NCBI GenBank assembly: GCA_934597585.1
Contig: CAKTSA010000016.1
Location: 1-32,783 of the forward strand
Reading direction: 5' to 3'
DNA: 32,783 bases
Source of the DNA: an uncultured Oscillospiraceae bacterium
GTDB lineage: Bacteria; Bacillota; Clostridia; Oscillospirales; Oscillospiraceae
Shown here: one piece after another, positions 25,751 through 32,783 of the stretch
Layout: each line of letters starts with the position of its first letter
How positions within the stretch are numbered: the first letter of the stretch is position 1
The notes under the pieces: model-generated
The model's input: only the letters and a program-made list of their open reading frames with translations
Told to the model about the DNA's origin: nothing
Database searches by the model: none
Program-made: the position numbers and the translations under genes

Positions 25751-28351
25751 TTATTGCAGCTTGCTCTTTAATTCATACAGCAGATTCAGTGCCTCCAGGG
25801 GGCTGAGGGTGTCCACCTGGGCGCGGCGAAGCTGATCGATGACCGCGCTCTCGCTGAGGGCTTCCAGGGATACCTGATCCGTTTCCACAGGGGCGGCGTG
25901 GGGCTTGCCGGCCTCGTCCTCCAGCTCCTGCAGGATGTGGCGGGCCCGACTCAGCACCTGCTTGGGCAGGCCCGCCAGCTTGGCCACCTCGATACCGTAG
26001 CTGCGGTCGGCGCCGCCGGAGATGATCTTCCGCAGGAAGATGATATCCTCGCCCCGGGTGCGGACGGCGATGTTGTAGTTGCGGACGCTGGGCAGCTGGC
26101 CCTCCAAGGCCGTCAGCTCGTGATAGTGGGTGGCGAACAGCGTTTTGGCTCCCAGCTTTTTCGGGTCGGCGCAGTATTCCAGCACGGCCCGGGCAATGGA
26201 CATGCCGTCGAAGGTGGAGGTGCCACGGCCGATCTCATCCAGGATCAGCAGGCTATCCGCGGTGGCGGCCTTCAGAATGTCGCTGACCTCCGTCATCTCC
26301 ACCATGAAGGTGGACTGACCGGCGGACAGGTCGTCGCTGGCGCCGATACGGGTGAAAATGCGGTCCACCACGCCGATGCGGGCGGCCCGGGCGGGGACAA
26401 AGGAGCCGATCTGTGCCATCAGCACGATCAGCGCCACCTGGCGCATGTAGGTGGATTTACCGGCCATGTTGGGGCCGGTGATGATGGCCACCCGGTCGTC
26501 CTTCTGACCCATGTAGGTGTCGTTGGGGACGAACATGCTGTCCCGCCGCATCTGCTCCACCACCGGGTGGCGGCCATCGTGAATTTCGATGACGCCGGAT
26601 TCGTCCACCACCGGGCAGCAGTAGTTGTTCTTCACCGCCACGGCGGCCAGGGAGCACAGGGCGTCCAGCTCCGCCACCAGCGCGGCAGCTTGCTGTACCC
26701 GCGCCGCCTGTGCGGCGATGTGCAGCCGCAGATCGGTAAAGATCTGGTATTCCAGAGCCGTGACCCGGTCCTTGGCGGACAGGATGTCGTGCTCCAGGTC
26801 CTTCAGCTCCTGGGTGATGTAGCGCTCGCCGTTCACCAGCGTCTGCTTGCGGATGTAGTGCTCCGGCACCTGATCCTTGAAGGAGTTGGACACCTCGATA
26901 TAGTACCCGAACACCTTGTTGTAGCCGATCTTCAACGTGCGGATGCCGGTTTTCTCCTTCTCGGCGGCCTCCATGCGGACCACGATGTCCCGACCCCCGT
27001 GGAGGATGCTCCGCAGCCGGTCCACCTCGCCGTCAAAGCCGTCCCGCACCAGCTCGCCCTCCCGGACGGAGAAGGGGGGCTCGTCCACCAGCGTCTGGCC
27101 GATGAGGGCGGCCAGGTCGTTGAGATCGTCCAGCGCCTCGTTCAGCTGGTGCAGACGGCCCTTGTCAAAGCAGGAGAGCTGGGCTTTCAGCTGCGGCAGC
27201 TTCTCCATGGCATTGCGCAGGGAGGCCAGGTCCCGACCTCCGGCGGTGCCGTATACGATGCGGCCCACCAGCCGCTCCATGTCAGAGATGCCCTGCAGGG
27301 CCAGGATAAGCTCCTCCCGGGCCATGGTGTTCTCCACCAGCGCCGCCACGGCGGCGGTGCGTCGGTCGATCTCCGTGACGGACAGCAGGGGACGCTCCAG
27401 CCAGGAGCGCATCAGCCGCCCGCCCATGGCGGTTTTCGTCTTGTCCAGCACCCACAGCAGGCTGCCGCGCTTCTCCTTGCTGCGCAGCGTCTCCGTCAGC
27501 TCCAGATTGCGCCGGGCCGTCAGGTCCAGCTCCATGAACTGGCCCCGGCGGTAGTATTCCAGATCGTCCACATGGGACAGGTCGGTCTTCTGTGTCTCAT
27601 GCAGGTAGCTGAGAAGGGCGCCCAGGGCCAGAAATACCGCCGGGTTATCCCGGGGCAGGCGGGCCAGGGCGTCGTCACCGAACTGGCGGCGGATCAGCTT
27701 CTCGGAGGGCTCCATCTGGAACCGCCCCGCCGGCAGCTTCTCCAGATGGCAGTTCAGTCTGTCCTGCAAAAAGGTGTGGAGCGTCTCATCAAAGAAGGCC
27801 GTCTCGTTGACCACCGCCTCGGCGGGGGAGAAGCGGCCCAGCTCGTTGATGAGCTGCCGCACCCGCTCACCGCCGGAAAAGGCGGTGGCGTGGGCCTTGC
27901 CGGTGGAAATGTCGCAGGCGCACACGGCGGCGTAGTCGTCGTCCACATAGATACCGGCGCAGAAGTTGGAGCGGCCCTCCTCCAGGCACGCACTGTCGAT
28001 CACCGTGCCGGGGGTCACCACCCGGATGATGTCCCGCTTCACCAGTCCCTTGGCCTGGGCGGGGTCTTCGGTCTGTTCACAGATGGCCACCTTGTAGCCC
28101 TTGGCGATCAGCCGGGCAATGTAGGAGTCCGCCGAGTGGTAGGGGACGCCGCACATGGGCATACGCTCCTCGGCACTCTTGTCCTTGCTCTTGTCCCGGG
28201 TGGTCAGGGTCAGGTCCAGCTCACGGGACGCCGTTCTGGCGTCGGCGCCGAACATCTCATAGAAGTCGCCCAGCCGGAAGAACAGGATGGCGTCCTGATT
28301 CTGTTCCTTTATTTGCAGGTATTGCTGCATCATGGGGGTCAGTTCTGCCAT
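25751..28351 (-). CDS. mutS: DNA mismatch recognition ATPase MutS
   Basis: An 866-residue protein that binds mismatches and recruits MutL. The mismatch-contacting block is FFRLGDFYEMFG (about residues 24-35), with the Phe-x-Glu that stacks on the mispair. The connector, lever and clamp regions follow, and the C-terminal ABC-type ATPase has Walker A GPNMAGKSTYMRQ and Walker B LILDEIGRGTSTFDG plus ATHYHEL. Full length. GAAAGGAG precedes the ATG; 19 bases separate it from miaB. Confidence 0.98.
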   Translation of the reverse strand: MAELTPMMQQYLQIKEQNQDAILFFRLGDFYEMFGADARTASRELDLTLTTRDKSKDKSAEERMPMCGVPYHSADSYIARLIAKGYKVAICEQTEDPAQAKGLVKRDIIRVVTPGTVIDSACLEEGRSNFCAGIYVDDDYAAVCACDISTGKAHATAFSGGERVRQLINELGRFSPAEAVVNETAFFDETLHTFLQDRLNCHLEKLPAGRFQMEPSEKLIRRQFGDDALARLPRDNPAVFLALGALLSYLHETQKTDLSHVDDLEYYRRGQFMELDLTARRNLELTETLRSKEKRGSLLWVLDKTKTAMGGRLMRSWLERPLLSVTEIDRRTAAVAALVENTMAREELILALQGISDMERLVGRIVYGTAGGRDLASLRNAMEKLPQLKAQLSCFDKGRLHQLNEALDDLNDLAALIGQTLVDEPPFSVREGELVRDGFDGEVDRLRSILHGGRDIVVRMEAAEKEKTGIRTLKIGYNKVFGYYIEVSNSFKDQVPEHYIRKQTLVNGERYITQELKDLEHDILSAKDRVTALEYQIFTDLRLHIAAQAARVQQAAALVAELDALCSLAAVAVKNNYCCPVVDESGVIEIHDGRHPVVEQMRRDSMFVPNDTYMGQKDDRVAIITGPNMAGKSTYMRQVALIVLMAQIGSFVPARAARIGVVDRIFTRIGASDDLSAGQSTFMVEMTEVSDILKAATADSLLILDEIGRGTSTFDGMSIARAVLEYCADPKKLGAKTLFATHYHELTALEGQLPSVRNYNIAVRTRGEDIIFLRKIISGGADRSYGIEVAKLAGLPKQVLSRARHILQELEDEAGKPHAAPVETDQVSLEALSESAVIDQLRRAQVDTLSPLEALNLLYELKSKLQ

Positions 28352-28370
28352 AGGGGACTCCTTTCAAACT

Positions 28371-29783
28371 TTATACCATCTCGCCGAACAGTGCCCAGGT
28401 GTTGCTGTCGGTGATCCTTACGTCGTGATAATTGCCGATGGCGGACACGTCACCCACCAGATGCACCAGCCGTCCTCCGGCGGTGCGGGCCGTCAGGGGC
28501 CAGCGGCTGTCGTCGCTCTGGCCGTCAATGAGACAGCGGAGGGTGCGGCCCACATACTGGACGTGAATTTCTTCAGAAATTTGATTCTGGGCGTCACACA
28601 GCCGGTCGAACCACACCTGCTTTTCGGCGCGGGGGACGGGGTCCTCCATCTTGGCGGCAGGCGTGCCGGGCCGGGGGGAGAAGATGAAGGTGAACAGCGC
28701 GTCGAACCGCACCTGCTCCACCAGGGCCACCGTCTCCATGGCTTCTTCCTCCGTCTCGCCGGGGAAGCCGATAATTACATCGCTGGTCAGCACCAGCTCC
28801 GGCATGACCTTGCGGGCGTAGGTGATCAGCTCCAGATACCGGGCCTTGTCATAGGGCCGGTTCATGGCCCGCAGCACCCGGTCGCAGCCGGACTGTACGG
28901 GAAGGTGCAGCTGCTTGGCCACATGCTTACACCGGGCCATGGTGTCGAACAGCTTGAAGCTGGCGTCCTTGGGCTGGGAGGACATGAAGCGGATCAGATA
29001 GTCGCCGGGGATCTCGTCCAATGCCGCCAGCAGGTCGGCAAAGTCGTAGCCGGTGCCCAGGTCCTTTCCGTAGGAGTTGACGTTCTGGCCCAGCAGGGTG
29101 ATCTCCTTGTAGCCCTCGGCGGCCAGCTGGCGCACCTCCGCGATGATCTGCTCCGGGTCGCGGCTGCGCTCGCGGCCCCGGACATAGGGCACGATGCAGT
29201 AGGAGCAGAAGTTGTTGCAGCCGTACATGATGGACACCCAGGCCCGGGTGCGGCCCTCCCGCACCACCGGCATGCCCTCGGCAATGGAGCCGTGCTCGTT
29301 TTCCACCGAGAAGACCCGGCCCCGGCGGGTATAGACCTGCCACAGAAGCTCCGGGAATTTCCACAGTGCCTGGGGACCGAAGACCAGATCCACGTGGCGG
29401 TAGGACTGGCGTACCTTTTCCGCCACCTCTGGCCGCTGGGCCATGCAGCCGCACAGGCAGATGATCTGCTCCGGGTTGGCCTTTTTCGTGTGGGTCAGGG
29501 CGCCCAGGTTGCCGTAGACCCGCTTTTCTGCGTGATCCCGGATGGCGCAGGTGTTCAGCACGATGATGTCCGCCTGGGCGGGGTCGGTGACGAACGTGCA
29601 GCCCATGGCCTCCAGCATGCCAAGGATGTGCTGGCTGTCGGCCACATTCTGCTGGCAGCCGAAGGTGTCCACCAGCGCCTTGGGCTGGCGGCCCCGGGTA
29701 TCGTGCAGTTCCTTTATTTTTTCAGTGAATTCCCGCTGGCGCTGCATGTCCGCGTCAGACAGGACGACATTTTTTCGTTCCAA
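28371..29783 (-). CDS. miaB: tRNA-2-methylthio-N6-dimethylallyladenosine synthase
   Basis: A 470-residue radical-SAM methylthiotransferase that converts i6A37 to ms2i6A37 in tRNA. An N-terminal MTTase domain holds three cysteines of the second Fe-S cluster (TFGCQQN, LNTCAIRD and LCGCMAQRPE); the radical-SAM domain has CNNFCSYC; a C-terminal TRAM domain (about 400-465) binds tRNA. The open frame can be extended 10 codons to a TTG at 29813, but that lies only about 13 bases after the probable transcription start. The TTG at 29781-29783 has an AAGGAGG site 5 bases upstream, so I place the start there. First gene of the miaB-mutS-mutL-miaA-hfq unit. Confidence 0.93.
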   Translation of the reverse strand: MERKNVVLSDADMQRQREFTEKIKELHDTRGRQPKALVDTFGCQQNVADSQHILGMLEAMGCTFVTDPAQADIIVLNTCAIRDHAEKRVYGNLGALTHTKKANPEQIICLCGCMAQRPEVAEKVRQSYRHVDLVFGPQALWKFPELLWQVYTRRGRVFSVENEHGSIAEGMPVVREGRTRAWVSIMYGCNNFCSYCIVPYVRGRERSRDPEQIIAEVRQLAAEGYKEITLLGQNVNSYGKDLGTGYDFADLLAALDEIPGDYLIRFMSSQPKDASFKLFDTMARCKHVAKQLHLPVQSGCDRVLRAMNRPYDKARYLELITYARKVMPELVLTSDVIIGFPGETEEEAMETVALVEQVRFDALFTFIFSPRPGTPAAKMEDPVPRAEKQVWFDRLCDAQNQISEEIHVQYVGRTLRCLIDGQSDDSRWPLTARTAGGRLVHLVGDVSAIGNYHDVRITDSNTWALFGEMV

Positions 29784-29832
29784 GAGTACCTCCTTCGCCT
29801 GCAGAGGACGCAAGGCGATTTTTAATCAAGAT

Positions 29833-29861
29833 ATTATACCACACTCCATTTCGCAACACAA
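29833..29861 (-). promoter_or_regulatory. Promoter of miaB-mutS-mutL-miaA-hfq
   Basis: -35 TTGTGT (29856-29861), 17-bp spacer and perfect -10 TATAAT (29833-29838) on the minus strand, between uvrC's terminator and the miaB start. Confidence 0.78.
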
Positions 29862-29884
29862 GAAAGAGGGCAAGAAAAATGACG

Positions 29885-29921
29885 AAAAAAGAGGGCTGAC
29901 CAGCGGTCAGTCCTCTTTTTT
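29885..29921 (-). terminator. Terminator of uvrC
   Basis: AAAAAAGAGG and CTGACC pair with GGTCAG and CCTCTTTTTT (29885-29901 with 29905-29921, one G-T pair), with T-run after the stem on the minus strand. It overlaps the uvrC stop codon at 29907-29909. Confidence 0.85.
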
Positions 29922-31739
29922 GTTCTCCGGGTGCAGATGCGCATACACCGCCTGTGCCGCCGGGGCGGGCAGGACCTTCCGCAGGTCCTCCAGTGACGCG
30001 CTCTCAATGGCCTTCACCGTGCCGAAGCGCTTGAGCAGTGCCTGTTTTCTTGCCTCACCCACGCCGGGGATGCCGTCCAGCTTGCCCCGATAGGTGCGCT
30101 TTTTGTGCTTCTGCCGCTGGAAGGTGATGGCGAACCGGTGGACTTCCTCCTGAATGCGGCCGATCATGGTGAAGATATGGGGGGACTGCTGGATGCCCAG
30201 CTCGCTGCCCTCCACGGTGATCAGGGCGCGGGTGCGGTGCCGGTCGTCCTTCACCATGCCCAGGATAGGGATGGACACCCCCGCCGCCTGCTCCGCCGCC
30301 AGGGCGGCGTGGACGTGGCCCAGGCCGCCGTCGATCAGCAGCAGGTCGGGCAGGGGCGGAAATTTCTCGTCGTCCCTGTGGGCAAACCGCCGCTCCAGCA
30401 CCTCCTGCATGGCGGCGTAGTCGTCGGGGGCGGTCAGGGTCTTGATGGCAAACTTGCGGTAATCCCGCTTCAGGGGCTTGCCGTCCACGAACACCACCAT
30501 GGAGGCCACCATGTCGTCGCTGCCCAGGTTGGAGATGTCGTAGCTCTCCAGCCGCCGGGGCACAGCGGGCAGCCGTGCCAGGGTCTGCAGGTCCGTCAGC
30601 GTTCTGGACAGCCGCTCCGACTCGGTGGTGATGCGCTCCACCTCTTCCTTCGCGTTCTGGGCCGCCATGTCCACCAGCTGGGAGCGCTCGCCCCGCTGGG
30701 GGGCCTTGATGGTCACTTTATGGCCCGCCTGGCCTGTCAGCAGGGCGGCGAAGGTCTCGCTGTCCTCAAACAGGCAGGGCAGCAGGATCTCCCGGGGCAG
30801 CACCGCCTTGTCCAGATAGTACTGGCTCAGCACGGCGGACAGCACCTCACCCTCCGCCTGGTCGGCGGCGGTGGGGAATATCTCGATCTGGCGGCCCAGC
30901 AGGTCGCCGTTTTCGATGTGCAGCACCGCTGCGCCGCACCGCACCGGCCCGATGTATACGCCCCACACGTCCGTGTCGGCGCACACCCCGGCGATGACCT
31001 GCTGCTGCTTGCCCAGCACCTGCAGGGCCTGCATCCGGTCACGGAGGGCCGCGGCCTTTTCAAATTCCAGATCCTCCGCCGCCTGCTCCATCTCCTGCCG
31101 GAGATTCACCGTCACCTGCCGCAGCTTGCCGCCCAGCAGCTCCGCTGCCTGGGCCATCCGGGCCTGATACTCCCCCTGACCGGGACCGTCGGGAGAGCAG
31201 AAGCCGTCGCATTTTCCAATGTGGTGGTTCAGGCACGGCCGCTCTTTGCCGATGTCCCGGGGGAACTGGCGGCTGCAGGTGGGCAGCTTCAACGCGGCGC
31301 ACACCGCCTGCAGGGCCGCCCGTGTCTCGTGCCGCCCGCCGAAGGGGCCGAAGTACCGTGCCCCGTCCTCCTCCGGCTTATTCACCAGGGTGAAGCGGGG
31401 ATAGGGGGCCTTTTCGTTGAGCCGCACGAAGGGATAGCCCTTGTCGTCCTTCAGCAGGATGTTATACCGGGGCTGGTGCCGCTTGATGAGGGAGTTCTCC
31501 AGGATCAGCGCCTCGAACTCCGTGCGCACCACGATGGTGTCAAAGTGATCCACCTGGGACACCATCATCCGGGTCTTCTCGTTGTGGCCGCTGCCGGACT
31601 GGAAGTACTGGCTGACGCGGTTTTTCAGCTTTTTCGCCTTGCCCACGTAGATGACCAGCCCTGTTTTGTCCATCATGATGTATACGCCCGGGGACAGGGG
31701 CAGGCTGTCCGCCTTCTGCAGCAGCTCCTGTTTCGTCAT
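29907..31739 (-). CDS. uvrC: Excinuclease ABC subunit C
   Basis: A 610-residue endonuclease that makes both incisions in nucleotide excision repair. The N-terminal GIY-YIG nuclease reads PGVYIMMDKTG-VIYVGKA (about 14-33) and makes the 3' cut; a Cys-containing RPCLNHHIGKCDGFCS region, the UVR domain (about 200-235) and the RNase H-like 5' nuclease with SNLGSDDMVASMVVF and LLIDGGLGH follow; a helix-hairpin-helix pair (IPGVGEARKQALLKRFG) ends the protein. The open frame runs 31 codons further upstream, but a promoter lies inside that extension and GGGGAGG precedes the ATG at 31737-31739. Confidence 0.96.
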   Translation of the reverse strand: MTKQELLQKADSLPLSPGVYIMMDKTGLVIYVGKAKKLKNRVSQYFQSGSGHNEKTRMMVSQVDHFDTIVVRTEFEALILENSLIKRHQPRYNILLKDDKGYPFVRLNEKAPYPRFTLVNKPEEDGARYFGPFGGRHETRAALQAVCAALKLPTCSRQFPRDIGKERPCLNHHIGKCDGFCSPDGPGQGEYQARMAQAAELLGGKLRQVTVNLRQEMEQAAEDLEFEKAAALRDRMQALQVLGKQQQVIAGVCADTDVWGVYIGPVRCGAAVLHIENGDLLGRQIEIFPTAADQAEGEVLSAVLSQYYLDKAVLPREILLPCLFEDSETFAALLTGQAGHKVTIKAPQRGERSQLVDMAAQNAKEEVERITTESERLSRTLTDLQTLARLPAVPRRLESYDISNLGSDDMVASMVVFVDGKPLKRDYRKFAIKTLTAPDDYAAMQEVLERRFAHRDDEKFPPLPDLLLIDGGLGHVHAALAAEQAAGVSIPILGMVKDDRHRTRALITVEGSELGIQQSPHIFTMIGRIQEEVHRFAITFQRQKHKKRTYRGKLDGIPGVGEARKQALLKRFGTVKAIESASLEDLRKVLPAPAAQAVYAHLHPENKKED

Positions 31740-31769
31740 GGTGGTGTCCTCCCCTCCGATTTTTCTCCC

Positions 31770-31798
31770 AGTATAGCACGCCGCCGCCCGGGCCGCAA
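31770..31798 (-). promoter_or_regulatory. Promoter of uvrC
   Basis: -35 TTGCGG (31793-31798), 17-bp spacer and -10 TATACT (31770-31775), extended by TGC on the minus strand. It sets the uvrC start downstream of the longest open frame. No LexA-like box was recognised here. Confidence 0.78.
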
Positions 31799-31860
31799 GG
31801 TTGCTTTTTGCAGTGGGATATGATACCATCAAGAAAAAACCACGAAAGAGGGAACGTTTT

Positions 31861-32679
31861 ATGATCCAGGATATTGCGCCCCACCGGTTTGACCGTACCT
31901 ACGTCATCGGGCGGCCCGACGCCGCGGACATCGCCCTGTGTGTCCGCAGGGGCAAGGTGCTGCTGCAACGGGACGGCGGCAGCTGGGCCCTGCCCCGGTT
32001 CGGGACGGCCATCCCCCGGGAGGACGCCCTCCATGTGTTTTCGCTGGACGGCGTGGACTGCTATCTAGCCCGCACACCGGACGCGGCGCCGGAGGGCACC
32101 GAGTATGTGGACGTGGGCGGCATTCGCACCGTGCGGCCCATGGAGGTGGCCTTTGCCGCCATCACCGCCGTGCAGCTCCACCGGTGGTACGGCACCCGGC
32201 AGTACTGCGGCCACTGCGGCCATAAGATGAGGCCCAGCGACATTGAGCGGGCCATGGTCTGCCCAGCCTGTGGCCAGGTCGAGTATCCCAAGATCTGCCC
32301 CGCCGTCATCGTGGCCGTCACCCACGGCGACAAGCTGCTGCTGACCCGGTACGCCAACCGCCCCTTCCGGGGCTATGCCCTCATCGCCGGCTTCGTGGAG
32401 ATCGGCGAGACCCTGGAGGACACCGTCCACCGGGAGGTAATGGAGGAGGTGGGCCTGAAGGTGAAGAACCTCCGCTACTACAAGAACCAGCCCTGGGCCT
32501 TTACCGACACGCTGCTGACCGGCTTTTACTGCGAGCTGGACGGCGACCCGGACATCACCCTGGACCACAACGAGCTGTGCGAGGGCGTCTGGCTGCGCCG
32601 TGACGAGATCCCCAGCCGGGAGAACGACATCAGCCTGACCGCCGAAATGATCGAGCGCTTCCGGAAGGGAGAGAAATAA
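31861..32679 (+). CDS. nudC: NudC-type NAD+/NADH pyrophosphatase (Nudix, zinc ribbon)
   Basis: A 272-residue Nudix hydrolase. NudC enzymes split NADH/NAD+ into NMN(H) and AMP and can remove NAD caps from RNA. A zinc ribbon is seen at Cys116, Cys119, Cys134 and Cys137, directly before the Nudix domain; the Nudix box GFVEIGETLEDTVHREVMEEVGL is at 177-199. The NudC-specific motif SQPWPFPxS is only partly kept as NQPWAFTDT (209-217), so the assignment to NAD is likely but not certain. An AAGAGGGAA site precedes the ATG at 31861; the open frame begins at 31801 but the added residues do not resemble the family. Transcribed divergently from uvrC. Confidence 0.86.
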   Translation: MIQDIAPHRFDRTYVIGRPDAADIALCVRRGKVLLQRDGGSWALPRFGTAIPREDALHVFSLDGVDCYLARTPDAAPEGTEYVDVGGIRTVRPMEVAFAAITAVQLHRWYGTRQYCGHCGHKMRPSDIERAMVCPACGQVEYPKICPAVIVAVTHGDKLLLTRYANRPFRGYALIAGFVEIGETLEDTVHREVMEEVGLKVKNLRYYKNQPWAFTDTLLTGFYCELDGDPDITLDHNELCEGVWLRRDEIPSRENDISLTAEMIERFRKGEK

Positions 32680-32683
32680 GCAG

Positions 32684-32708
32684 AGCGCCGCCCCACCGGG
32701 GCGGCGCT
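32684..32708 (+). terminator. Hairpin terminator after nudC
   Basis: An 11-bp GC-rich stem AGCGCCGCCCC/GGGGCGGCGCT (32684-32694/32698-32708) follows the nudC stop codon by 5 bases. The tail TTCAGTCTGTC is only weakly T-rich. Confidence 0.6.
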
Positions 32709-32735
32709 TCAGTCTGTCAAAAAACTACCCAAACG

Positions 32736-32768
32736 CCCCTGTTTCTGCTATAATAGAAGAAACGGGGG
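32736..32768 (+). promoter_or_regulatory. Promoter with overlapping inverted repeat (candidate operator)
   Basis: An extended -10, TGC-TATAAT (TATAAT at 32749-32754), precedes the last gene. The arms CCCCTGTTTC (32736-32745) and GAAACGGGGG (32759-32768) are complementary apart from one T-G pair and frame the -10 box. The -35 region is poor (TACCCA), as often seen where a regulator acts. Confidence 0.5.
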
Positions 32769-32775
32769 TGTTTAC

Positions 32776-32783
32776 ATGGAAGG
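32776..32783 (+). CDS. Start of a further gene (truncated by window end)
   Basis: An ATG at 32776 follows GGGGGTG and a promoter, and the codons for Met-Glu and part of Gly run to the window edge. Nothing can be said about the product. Confidence 0.45.

Noticed and set aside
25898..28414. Plus-strand open frame of 838 codons opposite mutS
   Set aside because: Same antisense composition (Gly/His/Gln-rich), no ribosome site, no recognisable domain; mutS is intact on the minus strand.
31801..31860. Upstream extension of the nudC frame to the ATG at 31801
   Set aside because: The added residues are Lys/Arg-rich without family match, and the good ribosome site serves the ATG at 31861.

Overview
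The window is a stretch of chromosome from a high-GC, low-mobility Firmicute, most likely a gut Clostridia of the family Oscillospiraceae (Oscillibacter/Dysosmobacter/Flavonifractor-like). This rests on the mix of genes (RicT, SepF/DivIVA, endonuclease-type MutL, pyruvate phosphate dikinase, the miaB-mutS-mutL-miaA-hfq order), strong AGGAGG ribosome sites, sigma-A type promoters and GC-rich codons. It is a taxonomic inference; no 16S gene is present. The great majority is ordinary housekeeping DNA.

Layout. 1-1.6 kb: tRNA-Val(GAC) and the lspA-rluD operon, all on the minus strand, with two near-consensus promoters. 1.7-2.0 kb: a 275-bp MITE-like element with 20-bp perfect inverted ends, inserted between the lspA promoter and a small Smr-domain gene on the plus strand. 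2.4-8.4 kb: a minus-strand PhnCDE-type ABC importer cluster (phnD, terminator, phnC, phnE, phnE, cytosolic 5'-nucleotidase-family enzyme) preceded by a MurR/RpiR regulator; no C-P lyase genes are present. 8.5-9.4 kb: a lone Fic protein. 9.5-12.1 kb: ppdK with its own promoter. 12.4-15.5 kb, plus strand: holB-ricT-HAD operon. 15.6-17.6 kb: a membrane-anchored LysM/G5/M23 endopeptidase and a tiny exported protein resembling a bare cell-wall sorting signal. 17.6-17.8 kb: a convergent junction with four successive hairpins.

17.8-21.9 kb, minus strand: HAD phosphatase, divIVA, sepF, yggS and a HlyD-like envelope protein, a cell-division neighbourhood. 21.9-22.4 kb: a gene-free stretch whose two edges carry related three-hairpin modules in opposite orientation. 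22.4-29.8 kb: hfq, miaA, mutL, mutS, miaB (transcribed miaB to hfq from a clear promoter), coupling mismatch repair, tRNA A37 modification and RNA chaperoning; a third repeat family sits between mutS and mutL. 29.9-31.8 kb: uvrC with its own promoter and terminator. 31.9-32.7 kb: a divergent nudC-type Nudix gene. The last bases hold a promoter with an overlapping inverted repeat and the first three codons of another gene.

No undescribed defence, mobile or biosynthetic system is evident. The most unexplained material is non-coding: the three intergenic repeat families at 1.7, 21.9 and 25.6 kb. Coding oddities are the RG-rich tail of RicT, the mini sorting-signal protein, and the phn cluster with an added cytosolic nucleotidase and RpiR regulator. 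Five starts were moved to downstream codons on the basis of ribosome sites and, for several, promoters (Smr, RpiR, MiaB, UvrC, NudC).
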